42,748 nt of DNA, taken from contig NZ_JAAEAH010000080.1 of assembly GCF_010998615.1 (NCBI RefSeq), positions 1-42,748 on the forward strand, read 5' to 3'. Positions 25,203 through 33,651 of this stretch are shown here, in pieces (the first letter of the stretch is position 1; each line of letters begins with the position of its first letter). Below the pieces are notes generated by a model. That model had not been told where the DNA came from and searched no databases. It saw only the letters and a list, made by a program, of their open reading frames with translations. Origin of the DNA: Myxococcus sp. CA023. GTDB lineage: Bacteria > Myxococcota > Myxococcia > Myxococcales > Myxococcaceae. A program made the position numbers and the translations under genes.

Positions 25203-27949
25203 GCGGAGGCGATGAGGGCGCGCTTCTCCGTCACCTTCGCCTTGTTGGCCAGCTCCGCCAGCTGCCGGTCCTTGGAGGCGTACCGCTTCTCCTCCTCGTT
25301 GCGGAGCGAGGACAGCTTGCGGCGGTACTCTCGCTCCATCCGGTCGGAGTTCGCGCGGGCCTTGGCCTTGTCGGCGATGTCCTCGGCCAGCCCCACCTGC
25401 TTGCGCGCTTCAATCCACGTCTGCCGCGCGGCTTCCACGGCCTCACGCGACTCCATGAGGCAGTCCTCGACGTAGCGGTCCGCGCGCTCCTTGGCCTTGT
25501 CCAGTTCCAGGGCGTTGCGCCGCTCCGCGGCCCGGACGATTTCGTCCTTCGCCGCCATCAGCGCCTGCTCCTGCATCAGTTGCACGGACACCGGCGCGGG
25601 CTGACGCCGCCGCTCCGGCTTCGCCGCCAGCTTCACGAAGTGCGCGCTGTCCGCCATGGGCAGGGCGCGGAAGCCGTCCCTGTCGCGCACGAGCACCAGG
25701 TGGGCCAGCTTCTCCTCGGGCTTGAGGCCGGTCGTCTCGAACTTGTACGCGAACCACCAGCCCTCGCTGCCCGCGAGCCGCGCCAGCCGTGACGGCAGTC
25801 CCGCCGCGTCCAGTTGCAGGTAGCTCACCGCGTCCTGGGTGCGCTCCTTGACGGCATAGGCGGCCTTGGCCACCTCCAGCCGCCCCGAGTTGCGGCTGCC
25901 CAGCACGGAGGCGGTGAGGGCGCGAGCCTCCTGCTGGCGCTTGGCCAGGGCCTCCTTCGTCTGCTCGTTCTGTCCGCGCAGTCGGCGCCGCACGTCGCCG
26001 TCGAAGCGCTCCAGCACCACCGAGCGCATCTCCGTCATGCGCTGGCTGATGCGGCCTTCCAACTCCTCGCGGAGCTTGTCGAAGGCGATGTTGATGTCCT
26101 CGGGCTTCCGGCAGGACTGGTAGATGTCCAGGATGCGCCGCTCGAAGTCGACGCCGCTCTCCAGCGCGCCCAGGATTTCGTCGGACGCGCCGAACACGCC
26201 GTCGAAGAGGTTCAGCTTCTTCTCCAGCAACTCGAAGAGGCGCGCATCCGCCGCGTTCATCCGGTTGAGGAAGTTGATGACCAGCACGTCCCGCTGCTGG
26301 CCGTACCGGTGGCAGCGGCCAATGCGCTGCTCCACGCGCTGCGGGTTCCAGGGCAGGTCGTAGTTCACCACCAGGTTGCAGAACTGGAGGTTGAGGCCCT
26401 CGGCGCCCGCTTCAGTGCAGATGAGGATCTGCGTGCGGTGGCGGAACTCCTCCACCAGCGCGCGCCGGTCCTCAGGCGTGCCCGCGTCTCCGGACAGCAG
26501 GGAGATCTTCCCCTGGTAGCCGCTCTCCGACAGGAGGTTGCAGAGGTACTGCTGCGTGCGCTTGGACTCGGTGAAGATGAGCGCCTTCTCCGGCCAGCCG
26601 TGCGACTTCATCACGGCGAAGGTCCGGTCCAGGCCGCGCTTGAGCGCCTCGCCCTTGGCGTTGACCTTGATGGAGTCCGCCAGGTCCGCGTACTGGCGCA
26701 GCTCCCAGACCTCCTGCTCCAGCGCGCGGACGTTGGGCGCCTTGGCCGGGTCGTCCGACCACTCCTCGCCCTCCTCGACGAACTGCTTGGCCTCCTCGGG
26801 CTCGAACATCGCCAGGGCCTGCTGGCCCAGCTTCGCCGCCTGGAGCCGCTTCTCCAGGTTGTCCGACAGGCGGCGCAGGGTGGGGGCGATTGCGTAGGTG
26901 GAGGACGCCAGCAGCTTGCGGTAGCAGAGCGTCAGCAGCGTCTTCTTGCCGGGTTCAATCGCCGCGGCCTCGGAGCGCTGGAGGTACTCGCTGACCTTCT
27001 CGTAGAGGTCGTGCTCCTCGGGGGAGGGGGTGAAGTCCTCCACGATGGAGCGGCGGTTGGTGTAGCGGACGTATTCGCGCACCTGCCGGCGCAGGGTGCG
27101 CTGCACCACGGGGGCCAGCCGCTCCTTCAGCTCGATGGCGGCGGCCTCGGGCATGCCGCCGGCCTCGTCCGCTCGGTAGCGGCTGCGGAAGGCGTGCTCG
27201 GGCCCGAGGATCTGCTCGTCCAGCAGGGACATCAGCCCGAACAGCTCCATCAAGTCATTCTGGAGCGGGGTTGCGGTGAGCAGCAGCTTGGGCTTGCCGG
27301 CCAGGGACGCCTTCAGCGCCTGGCCCATCTTGTTGTTGGCCCGGTGCGCGTTGCGCAGGCGGTGGGCCTCGTCGATGACCACCAGGTCCCACGGAATCTC
27401 CGCCGTCAGGTGCGCCTTGTTCGCCGCGAAGGGGTGCGAGCAGATGACGGGGAAGGGCTGGTCGAAGCAGTTTCCCGTGGCGCGCACGGTGCGGCCGTCC
27501 ACCATGACGCTGTCCAGGTCGAACTTCTCCCGCAGCTCGCTGTTCCACTGCGCGCGCAGCGTGGCGGGCGCCAGGATGAGGATGCGCGACTTTCCCTCGG
27601 CCATGAGCTGGGCGATGACGAGCCCCGCCTCAATGGTCTTCCCCAGGCCGACCTCGTCGCCCAGCATGCAGCCGCCGCGCGACAGCGAGTCGAGCGCGAA
27701 CATGGCGCCTTCGACCTGGTGCGGATTGAGGTCCACCTTCGCTTCTGACAGCGCTCCCGCCAGCCGTTGCTGCGTGTCACCGCTGCGCGCCAGCAGTTCC
27801 TCTGCCAGCAGCCGCTCATGGAAGGGCGTCAACGCCGTGGGTGCCGCCGCCGACCCGGACTCCATCCGTGCCGCCACCGCCGCCGCCGCCGCGTCCGCCT
27901 CAACCTCCACCCTGAATCCCCTCGCGACCTCCGCCAAGACCGTCTCCAT
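25184..27949 (-). CDS. SNF2/RapA-like DEAD/DEAH-type helicase
   Basis: A 921-residue SF2 helicase of the SNF2 family. Motif order: NPHQVEGAMFAL (Q-like, about 75), Walker A DEVGLGKT (K104), LAPATLRAQW, DEAH (193-196), LLLTATPLQND (about 223-232), IFTESKRTQQYL (about 458), and QRIGRCHRYGQQRDV (541-555) of motif VI. A long helical C-terminal region (about 600-921) is charged. The overall layout resembles RapA-type ATPases that remodel nucleoprotein or RNA polymerase complexes, and also stand-alone SNF2 proteins from defence loci. Neither a nuclease nor a methylase gene lies nearby. The first ~30 residues are low complexity; an alternative start is Met29. The gene has the usual high-GC codon bias. 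Confidence 0.9.
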   Translation of the reverse strand: METVLAEVARGFRVEVEADAAAAAVAARMESGSAAAPTALTPFHERLLAEELLARSGDTQQRLAGALSEAKVDLNPHQVEGAMFALDSLSRGGCMLGDEVGLGKTIEAGLVIAQLMAEGKSRILILAPATLRAQWNSELREKFDLDSVMVDGRTVRATGNCFDQPFPVICSHPFAANKAHLTAEIPWDLVVIDEAHRLRNAHRANNKMGQALKASLAGKPKLLLTATPLQNDLMELFGLMSLLDEQILGPEHAFRSRYRADEAGGMPEAAAIELKERLAPVVQRTLRRQVREYVRYTNRRSIVEDFTPSPEEHDLYEKVSEYLQRSEAAAIEPGKKTLLTLCYRKLLASSTYAIAPTLRRLSDNLEKRLQAAKLGQQALAMFEPEEAKQFVEEGEEWSDDPAKAPNVRALEQEVWELRQYADLADSIKVNAKGEALKRGLDRTFAVMKSHGWPEKALIFTESKRTQQYLCNLLSESGYQGKISLLSGDAGTPEDRRALVEEFRHRTQILICTEAGAEGLNLQFCNLVVNYDLPWNPQRVEQRIGRCHRYGQQRDVLVINFLNRMNAADARLFELLEKKLNLFDGVFGASDEILGALESGVDFERRILDIYQSCRKPEDINIAFDKLREELEGRISQRMTEMRSVVLERFDGDVRRRLRGQNEQTKEALAKRQQEARALTASVLGSRNSGRLEVAKAAYAVKERTQDAVSYLQLDAAGLPSRLARLAGSEGWWFAYKFETTGLKPEEKLAHLVLVRDRDGFRALPMADSAHFVKLAAKPERRRQPAPVSVQLMQEQALMAAKDEIVRAAERRNALELDKAKERADRYVEDCLMESREAVEAARQTWIEARKQVGLAEDIADKAKARANSDRMEREYRRKLSSLRNEEEKRYASKDRQLAELANKAKVTEKRALIASAYFWLS

Positions 27950-27968
27950 CCGTGGTGTTTTCGAGGTA

Positions 27969-27987
27969 GCCCGCCGTCACGGCGGGC
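27969..27987 (-). promoter_or_regulatory. Hairpin in the leader of the SNF2 helicase gene
   Basis: A perfect 8-bp GC stem (27969-27976 with 27980-27987) with a 3-nt loop lies 20 bp upstream of the ATG. It would stand just before the ribosome binding region in the mRNA and might influence translation. The rest of the 27950-28149 interval holds no gene; another small repeat, GAGGCCG with CGGCCTC, lies at about 28038-28060. Confidence 0.3.
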
Positions 27988-28149
27988 GAGGACCGGCCAT
28001 TTTGTTGACGCGCGCCTATCTGTAAAGGGGGTCGTGTCCGAGGCCGAAAAATCGGCCTCCGCGCGATTGGCATGCTTCTTTGCGAGCGACGTCGATACAC
28101 GTTGACTGCACATTGCGTACAAAACTTTCGCTGGACTTGACGCAGAGGC

Positions 28150-29487
28150 CTAGAGCAGTCCGCGCGCCTTCACGTCCAGGTAGGCGTTGAGCGTGGCCGC
28201 GCCGAAGCCGCGCGCGGGGGCGCGGATCACCAGCGCGCCCGCGTCCCGCAGGGTGGTGGCCGTCCGCCGGTACTCCGTCTCCAGCCGTGCCGCGGCCTGA
28301 CGCGCGTAGGCATCCTGCGTCTGCGCGGGCACACCGTGGGCCGCCGCCTGGACGTCTTCGTCCAACAGGGAGGCGACGACGGGCAGGTGCCGGGGGCGCA
28401 GCGCCAGCGTGCGCGTGAGGAGGCTGGCGGAGGCGTCCGGGTCCACTAGGTCCGTGAACAGCACCACCAGGGCGCGCCGCGTCTGGCGTGCAAAGGCGAA
28501 GTCGAAGGCGCGGCCGTAGTCGCTCTCCTCGAGCGCGGCCTCGGTGCGGTAGAGCGATTCGGTGATGAGCCGCAGGTGCTCGCGGCCCTTGCGTGGCGGC
28601 AGGTAGGCCCGCACGCCGCTGGCGAACGCCAGCACGCCGACCATGTCACCGGCCTCCAGGCCCACGCGCGCCAGCCGCAGCGCCGCGTCCACCGCATGGT
28701 CCAGCTTGCGCCGCTCCTGGATGCGGCCCGCCATGTGCCGGCCGCAGTCGAGCAGCAGGAGCACCGGCTGGTGCTGCTCTGGCTGCCACGTGCGCACCAG
28801 GGTGTGGGCGTGGCGCGCGGACGCCTTCCAGTCGATGTGGCGGTAGTCGTCGCCGGGGCGGTACTCGCGCAGCGACTCGAACTCCCGGCCCTCCGAGGCG
28901 CGCCGCCGCTGCGTGCGCGCGGAAGGGGCGTCCGAGGCGTGGGCCAGCGCCAGTGCTTCGCGGGTGAGCGCGGTGAGGTCCGGGTACACCTTGACGTCCA
29001 TCGTCGCGGGGACGCGGACCTGTCGCGCGCACAGGCCCAGGGGGCCTCTCAGCCGCAGGTGCACGTCCCCGAAGCGGGCGTCACCCCGTGAAGGCGGCGT
29101 GACGAAGTAGGTGAGCTCCTGGGGCGTGGCCCGTGCCGCGGGCAGGGTGAGGGATTGCCGGTGCCCGCTGCTGGCCATGTCCTCGGGCGGCTCGTCGCGG
29201 ACCTCCACGTGCAGCGGCGCGGTGCCGGTGTCCTGGCGCTCCAGCGCCACGTGCACGGCGTTGCGCGTGCCGGAGGAGAGGACGGGCTCCACGCGCCGCC
29301 AGACGCGGACGCTCTGGGCGCGCGGGGCCCGGAGGAAGTCCACGACGCAGAGGGACAGCACGGCCACGTCCGTCGCCAGCGCGAGCCAGCCGAACGCGGG
29401 GCTGGCCACCGCGAGCGCCGCCGGGAGGAGTCCCGCCGCCAGCAGGGCCACGGCGAGGCCGGTGGGGACGGGGCGCCCGGCGCTCAC
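28150..29487 (-). CDS. DUF58-domain protein (MoxR partner)
   Basis: A 445-residue protein. Two N-terminal transmembrane helices (about 9-50) precede a cytoplasmic or periplasmic part with the DUF58 signature EFESLREYRPGDDYRHIDW (about 202-220) and a vWA-like fold starting at LLLLDCGR (about 243-250). The metal-site motif is degenerate (DCGRH rather than DxSxS). DUF58 proteins are almost always encoded with MoxR AAA+ ATPases and are thought to assemble or activate metalloproteins or membrane complexes. Start is GTG at 29487, whose first four bases overlap the moxR stop (GTGA). It is the last gene of the zinc-ribbon-moxR-DUF58 operon. Confidence 0.9.
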   Translation of the reverse strand: MSAGRPVPTGLAVALLAAGLLPAALAVASPAFGWLALATDVAVLSLCVVDFLRAPRAQSVRVWRRVEPVLSSGTRNAVHVALERQDTGTAPLHVEVRDEPPEDMASSGHRQSLTLPAARATPQELTYFVTPPSRGDARFGDVHLRLRGPLGLCARQVRVPATMDVKVYPDLTALTREALALAHASDAPSARTQRRRASEGREFESLREYRPGDDYRHIDWKASARHAHTLVRTWQPEQHQPVLLLLDCGRHMAGRIQERRKLDHAVDAALRLARVGLEAGDMVGVLAFASGVRAYLPPRKGREHLRLITESLYRTEAALEESDYGRAFDFAFARQTRRALVVLFTDLVDPDASASLLTRTLALRPRHLPVVASLLDEDVQAAAHGVPAQTQDAYARQAAARLETEYRRTATTLRDAGALVIRAPARGFGAATLNAYLDVKARGLL

Positions 29488-30419
29488 CGGGGCACTCGGA
29501 CCCGCTCGAGCGTCTGCTTCAGCACGTCGTCCGCGGTGATGCCTTCCACCTCGGCCTCGGCCTTGAGGAGCAGCCGGTGGTTGAGGACGCTGAAGGTGAC
29601 GGCCTTGACGTCATCCGGGGTGACGAAGTCCGTGCCCATCAGCGCGGCGCGGGCCTTGGAGGCCGCGAGCAGCGCCTGGGCCGAGCGGGGGCTGGCACCC
29701 AGGCGCACGCGCGGGTTGGTGCGCGTCTCCCGGACGATGGCCACCACGTACTGGATGATGGAGTCGTCACACGACACGCGGGCGGCGCGCGACTGCAGCT
29801 CCAGTAGCGTGGGCGCATCCAGCACCTGGCGGGTGGTGGCCGGCTTTCCTTCGCGCTGGTGGAAGGCGCGGAGCATCGTCGTCTCCGCCGAGGCCTCCGG
29901 GTAGCCCACGCGCACGCGCATGAGGAAGCGGTCCAACTGGGCCTCCGGCAGCGGGTAGGTGCCCTCCAGCTCCAGGGGGTTCTGCGTGGCCACCACGAAG
30001 AAGTGGGGCGGCAGCGCGTGGGACACGCCGTCGATGGTGACCTGCCGCTCCTCCATGGCCTCCAGGAGCGCGGCCTGCGTCTTGGGCGGGGTGCGGTTGA
30101 TTTCGTCCGCGACCACCACCTCCGTGAAGATGGGGCCCTTCACGAGGCGGAAGGCGTGGTCCTGGGGCTGGAAGACGTTGGTGCCCAGGATGTCCGCCGG
30201 CATCAGGTCCGGGGTGAACTGGATGCGCGTGAAGAGCAGCCCCAGCGCGCCGGCCATGCTGCGCGCGGTGAGCGTCTTGGCCACGCCGGGAACGCCCTCC
30301 AGCAGCACGTGGCCGCGCGCGAGGAAGGCCGTCACCAGGTCCTCCAACACGCGCTGCTGTCCGAAGACGGCCGCGTCGAGCGCGGCGGTGAGACGGGAGA
30401 GGGGAGAGGCGTCGGACAT
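29484..30419 (-). CDS. MoxR-family AAA+ ATPase
   Basis: A 311-residue AAA+ ATPase. Walker A is GVPGVAKT (K48, T49) and Walker B is VVVADEIN (D105, E106); sensor 1 is the VVATQNP segment. These are the hallmarks of MoxR (AAA_3). MoxR proteins act as chaperones that insert cofactors or assemble complexes with vWA partners. The start is ATG at 30419. It overlaps the DUF58 gene by 4 bp and lies 67 bp after the zinc-ribbon membrane protein gene, with which it probably shares a transcript. Confidence 0.92.
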   Translation of the reverse strand: MSDASPLSRLTAALDAAVFGQQRVLEDLVTAFLARGHVLLEGVPGVAKTLTARSMAGALGLLFTRIQFTPDLMPADILGTNVFQPQDHAFRLVKGPIFTEVVVADEINRTPPKTQAALLEAMEERQVTIDGVSHALPPHFFVVATQNPLELEGTYPLPEAQLDRFLMRVRVGYPEASAETTMLRAFHQREGKPATTRQVLDAPTLLELQSRAARVSCDDSIIQYVVAIVRETRTNPRVRLGASPRSAQALLAASKARAALMGTDFVTPDDVKAVTFSVLNHRLLLKAEAEVEGITADDVLKQTLERVRVPR

Positions 30420-30486
30420 GGTGGCCGGTGACGCTAGCCCGCTGCCGCGGAGGGCGGCAGCGCTTTTTCATTCGAGGCGCGGAGGC

Positions 30487-31368
30487 TCAGTGCGAGGACT
30501 GGCCCTTGAGCCCCAGCAGCGTTCCGCCCAGTGTGGCGACCGCGCCCAGGATGGCCACGTAAACGCCGAAGCTGGGCGACGAGTTCATCATCTCCGAGTT
30601 GCCGATGGGCGTGGGCACCATCGTCGTGTCGGACGACACCTTGATGAACACGACGCACCAGATGAGGCACACGATGCTGACGATGAGCTGGCCCATCCAC
30701 GGCACCACCGGGTTCACGTTCGGGAACGAGCCCTTGACGCGCACCGTGACGGCCGTGAGCAGGAGGATGGACATGATGAAGGCGCCGGAGCCCAGGCTCA
30801 TCAGGCCGAGCACGTCCCCATCCACCGCCGTCTCCTTCCACGGCATGAAGCAGGACATCAGCACCACCGCCGCGCCCCAGAACGCGACCTTGTCGCCACC
30901 CTGGAGTTGGGCGAACAGCTCCTTCGCGTCACGGATGAGCTCATCCGGGTCGGTGACGGCGCTGCCCCGGTCGTTCGAGTCCACGCGGTCCCACGGGTCC
31001 ACCGAGGCCGCGGGCTCGGGAGCGGGCGCCTTGCGCGGCGCGGGCCGAGGCGCCGCTGCTCGCGCCGCACGCTGCTGCGGCGCACTGCGGGCGACGTCCT
31101 CCATGCTCCGGATGTTGGTGGAGTCCGAGTCGGGCGGCGGCGCGGCGGCGGGCCGACTTCCGGACTTGCCTGTGGCCGGACGTGGGCGCCGCGGGGGAGG
31201 AGGCTTGGCGGCTCGGCGGGGGTCCTCCGCCGCGTCCGTGGACTCCTCAGACGCTTCGGCCGGCGGTTCCCCCGAGAGGAACGAGCCATCGATGATGTAA
31301 TCGCAGACGGAACAGATGGACGTGTTGGCGGCTACCTTCGAGCCGCAGCCAGGGCAGTTCAGGACCAA
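30487..31368 (-). CDS. Zinc-ribbon membrane protein with four transmembrane helices
   Basis: A 293-residue protein. An N-terminal zinc ribbon has two CxxC knuckles (C5, C8 and C19, C22), followed by DYIIDGSFL. A long Pro/Ala/Arg-rich linker (about 40-130) leads to four predicted helices in the C-terminal half (KVAFWGAAVVLMSCFMPW, SGAFIMSILLLTAV, LIVSIVCLIWCVVF and YVAILGAVATLGG). The zinc ribbon would be cytoplasmic. No ATG or GTG fits the N-terminus; TTG at 31368 is used here. A GGGAG site is 2 nt from it but 8 nt from an in-frame CTG at 31362. It is first in the moxR-DUF58 operon, so may anchor that system. Confidence 0.78.
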   Translation of the reverse strand: MVLNCPGCGSKVAANTSICSVCDYIIDGSFLSGEPPAEASEESTDAAEDPRRAAKPPPPRRPRPATGKSGSRPAAAPPPDSDSTNIRSMEDVARSAPQQRAARAAAPRPAPRKAPAPEPAASVDPWDRVDSNDRGSAVTDPDELIRDAKELFAQLQGGDKVAFWGAAVVLMSCFMPWKETAVDGDVLGLMSLGSGAFIMSILLLTAVTVRVKGSFPNVNPVVPWMGQLIVSIVCLIWCVVFIKVSSDTTMVPTPIGNSEMMNSSPSFGVYVAILGAVATLGGTLLGLKGQSSH

Positions 31369-31479
31369 CGCTCCCGCGGAGAGAATCCACGCGTCATCTT
31401 CGGAGCGCCGGCCGTGCGTGTCAAACCCCTCGCGGCCTAACCCCTGGATTTTCGCGGGGAATTGACCTAGGCCCGCGCC

Positions 31480-33642
31480 ATGCGCCGCTCGCACTCCGTT
31501 CGTGCCCTGTCGACATGTGTCGTCGCTTTCTCGCTGTTGTCCGGATGCGTCCGTTCCGTGCCACCGGTGAAGCCGACTCCCGTGGACGCGCAGACGCTCG
31601 AGCGCATCCAGGCGTGGGAGGACGCGCGCTCGCTGGGAAATGGGGCCCTGGTGTCGCTGGCCGCCAGTGCACCGGATGCCCGGGTGCGTGCTCGGGCCCT
31701 GCGGGCGCTGGCGCGAATCCAGGACCCGGCCACCCTGGAGACCGTCATCGCGGGGCTGAAGGATGAGGACGCGGCGGTACGTGGCGAGGCGGCCTTCGCC
31801 GCGGGCGTGCTCGCCCTGTCCTGGGAGCCCCTGGTGGATGCCGAGCTCGCGGCGTTGGAGAAGGCGCTGCTGGAAGCCGGGCGGACGGAACGTGACGCGG
31901 ACGTGCGGCGGGCGGTGGTGGAGGCCGTGGGCCGGCTGGGGACACCCGGGGCCGTGGCGTGGCTGTCCGAGCGGATGCGCGAAGCGGATGGGGCGGAGGC
32001 GGCCCGGGCCACGCAGGCGTTGGGCGTCCTCGCGCGCACCCGCGGCGCGGCGGTGGTTGCCCAGGTGCCTCTGGCGCCAGCGGAGGCGCTGCTCGCGGCC
32101 GAGCGGCCGGTGGAGGCGCGTCAGGCAGGGGCTTATTTCCTGGCCACCGTGAAGCGGCCCGAGGCCTTGCTCGCGCTGCGCCGCTGCCTGGGTGACGCGG
32201 ACGCGGACGTGCGGGCCTCGTGCGCGAAGGGCTTCGGTGACGTGGGTGGTCCCGAGGATGCCGTGGTCCTCGGGCGGCTCTTGGAGGACACGGTTCCGCG
32301 TGTGGCGGCGGAGGCGGCGCGCTCGCTGGCGAAGCTGGCGGCGGCTTGCAGTGGACCGTGTACCGCGGTGGATGCGCTGGAGGCCTTGGCGGCGCGAGCC
32401 AAGCGCGTGGCCCGGGGCATGGCGCCTCCGGCGGCGGCATCGGCGCCGGAGGGCGCGAAGGCGCCGGTGGAGACGTTGGCGCGGTCGTCGGAGGGACACG
32501 CGCTGCTGGCGCTGGCGCAGCAGGGCCTGCCCGCTTTTGGCCGTCCCGTCCTGGAGTCGCTGCGGCTCGCGCTGGCGGACGCGGAGCGGGGCGCGGCCTC
32601 GGATGTCGCGCGAGCGGACCTGGCCTGGCTGGACTGCCGGCTGGCGGCGGCGGTGGACCGGCAGGAGGGAACGCTGAAGGAAGTCCTGGGCTGCGGCTAT
32701 GGGCGCGTGCCCGAGGCGCGCCGGTTGGCGCTGGGGCTGCGCGAGGTGGCTCAGTCGAAGGGGCAGGGAGGGGCGGGCTTCGCGGTGAAGTACCTGCGTC
32801 ACCCCGAGGCGCGCGTGCGCCTGACGGCGCTGGAAGCCGTGTCCGCGCGGCCCGTACCCGAGGCGGCGGCGCCGGTGCGTGAGCTCATCGAAGGCGAGGA
32901 TGAAGTGGTGGCGGGCGCGGCGGCGGCGACCGCGGGTGTGCTCAAGGACGCGGCCGCGTTGCCTGCCGTGGAGGCGCTGGCGGCACGTGTGCCGCAGACG
33001 CCGGGAGACCTGGCCGAGCCGGTGGCGGGCGCGCTGGTGGCGCTGCAGGGCCCGGCCGCCGAGCCCCGAATGCGTGAATGGCTGATGCACCCGCACGCCA
33101 ACGTGCGGCGCGTGGCGGCGCAGGCCCTCACGCAGTTGACGGGGCAGCGGGTGCGCTCGGCACGCGTGGAGCTGCCCGCGAACACCTTCCGGCCCGTGGC
33201 CGCCCCGGCGCGCGCGGGGCTCGTGCTGCGCACTGACAAGGGGGACATCACCGTGCGGCTGGACGTGGACGAGGCGCCCCTCACGTCGGGCAACCTCCAC
33301 TCGCTGGCGCGCAAGGGCTACTTCAACGCCGTCACCTTCCACCGCGTGGTGCCGGACTTCGTCGCGCAGGGCGGAGACCCGCGCGGGGACGGTGAGGGCG
33401 GGCCGGGGTACTCCATCCGCTGCGAGATGACGCGTCGGCTCTACGGCCGAGGCACCCTGGGCATGGCCCTGGCCGGGAAGGACACCGGCGGCAGCCAGTT
33501 CTTCTTCACCCACGCCCCGCAGCCGCACCTGGATGGCCGCTACACGGCCTTTGGCGAGGTGGTGTCCGGCATGGACGTGGTCGACGCCCTCCTGGAAGGG
33601 GACGTCATCCGCGAAGTGCGCGCGGTGGAACTGGCGCCATGA
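31480..33642 (+). CDS. Lipoprotein fusing HEAT-like repeats to a cyclophilin peptidyl-prolyl isomerase
   Basis: A 720-residue lipoprotein. The signal sequence ends in lipobox LLSGC. From about residue 40 to 570 it is made of HEAT/PBS-lyase-like helical repeats (e.g. ARVRARALRALARI-type, DADVRASCAKGFGDVG, NVRRVAAQALTQLTG). Residues about 578-720 form a cyclophilin domain: VTFHRVVPDFVAQGGDP, then GGSQFFFTHAPQPHLDGRY. These contain the catalytic FHR and the QFFFT motif. It would act at a membrane surface in the periplasm, using the HEAT solenoid as a binding platform and the isomerase to fold clients. The gene starts at ATG 31480, 111 bp from the divergent zinc-ribbon gene. Confidence 0.9.
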   Translation: MRRSHSVRALSTCVVAFSLLSGCVRSVPPVKPTPVDAQTLERIQAWEDARSLGNGALVSLAASAPDARVRARALRALARIQDPATLETVIAGLKDEDAAVRGEAAFAAGVLALSWEPLVDAELAALEKALLEAGRTERDADVRRAVVEAVGRLGTPGAVAWLSERMREADGAEAARATQALGVLARTRGAAVVAQVPLAPAEALLAAERPVEARQAGAYFLATVKRPEALLALRRCLGDADADVRASCAKGFGDVGGPEDAVVLGRLLEDTVPRVAAEAARSLAKLAAACSGPCTAVDALEALAARAKRVARGMAPPAAASAPEGAKAPVETLARSSEGHALLALAQQGLPAFGRPVLESLRLALADAERGAASDVARADLAWLDCRLAAAVDRQEGTLKEVLGCGYGRVPEARRLALGLREVAQSKGQGGAGFAVKYLRHPEARVRLTALEAVSARPVPEAAAPVRELIEGEDEVVAGAAAATAGVLKDAAALPAVEALAARVPQTPGDLAEPVAGALVALQGPAAEPRMREWLMHPHANVRRVAAQALTQLTGQRVRSARVELPANTFRPVAAPARAGLVLRTDKGDITVRLDVDEAPLTSGNLHSLARKGYFNAVTFHRVVPDFVAQGGDPRGDGEGGPGYSIRCEMTRRLYGRGTLGMALAGKDTGGSQFFFTHAPQPHLDGRYTAFGEVVSGMDVVDALLEGDVIREVRAVELAP

Positions 33643-33651
33643 AGCGTTGAC

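Noticed and set aside
25814..27748. 644-residue open frame on the plus strand
   Set aside because: Antisense to the SNF2 helicase. The composition (Leu/Val/His/Gln-rich) is the usual shadow of a high-GC gene.
25184..27949. DISARM (drmD) defence system
   Set aside because: The SNF2 helicase alone does not make DISARM: drmA, drmB, drmC and a methyltransferase are absent in the window.
30487..33528. 1013-residue open frame on the minus strand
   Set aside because: Only the downstream part (30487-31368) is the zinc-ribbon gene. The rest lies antisense to the HEAT-cyclophilin gene, is rich in Arg/His/Gln and has no domain.
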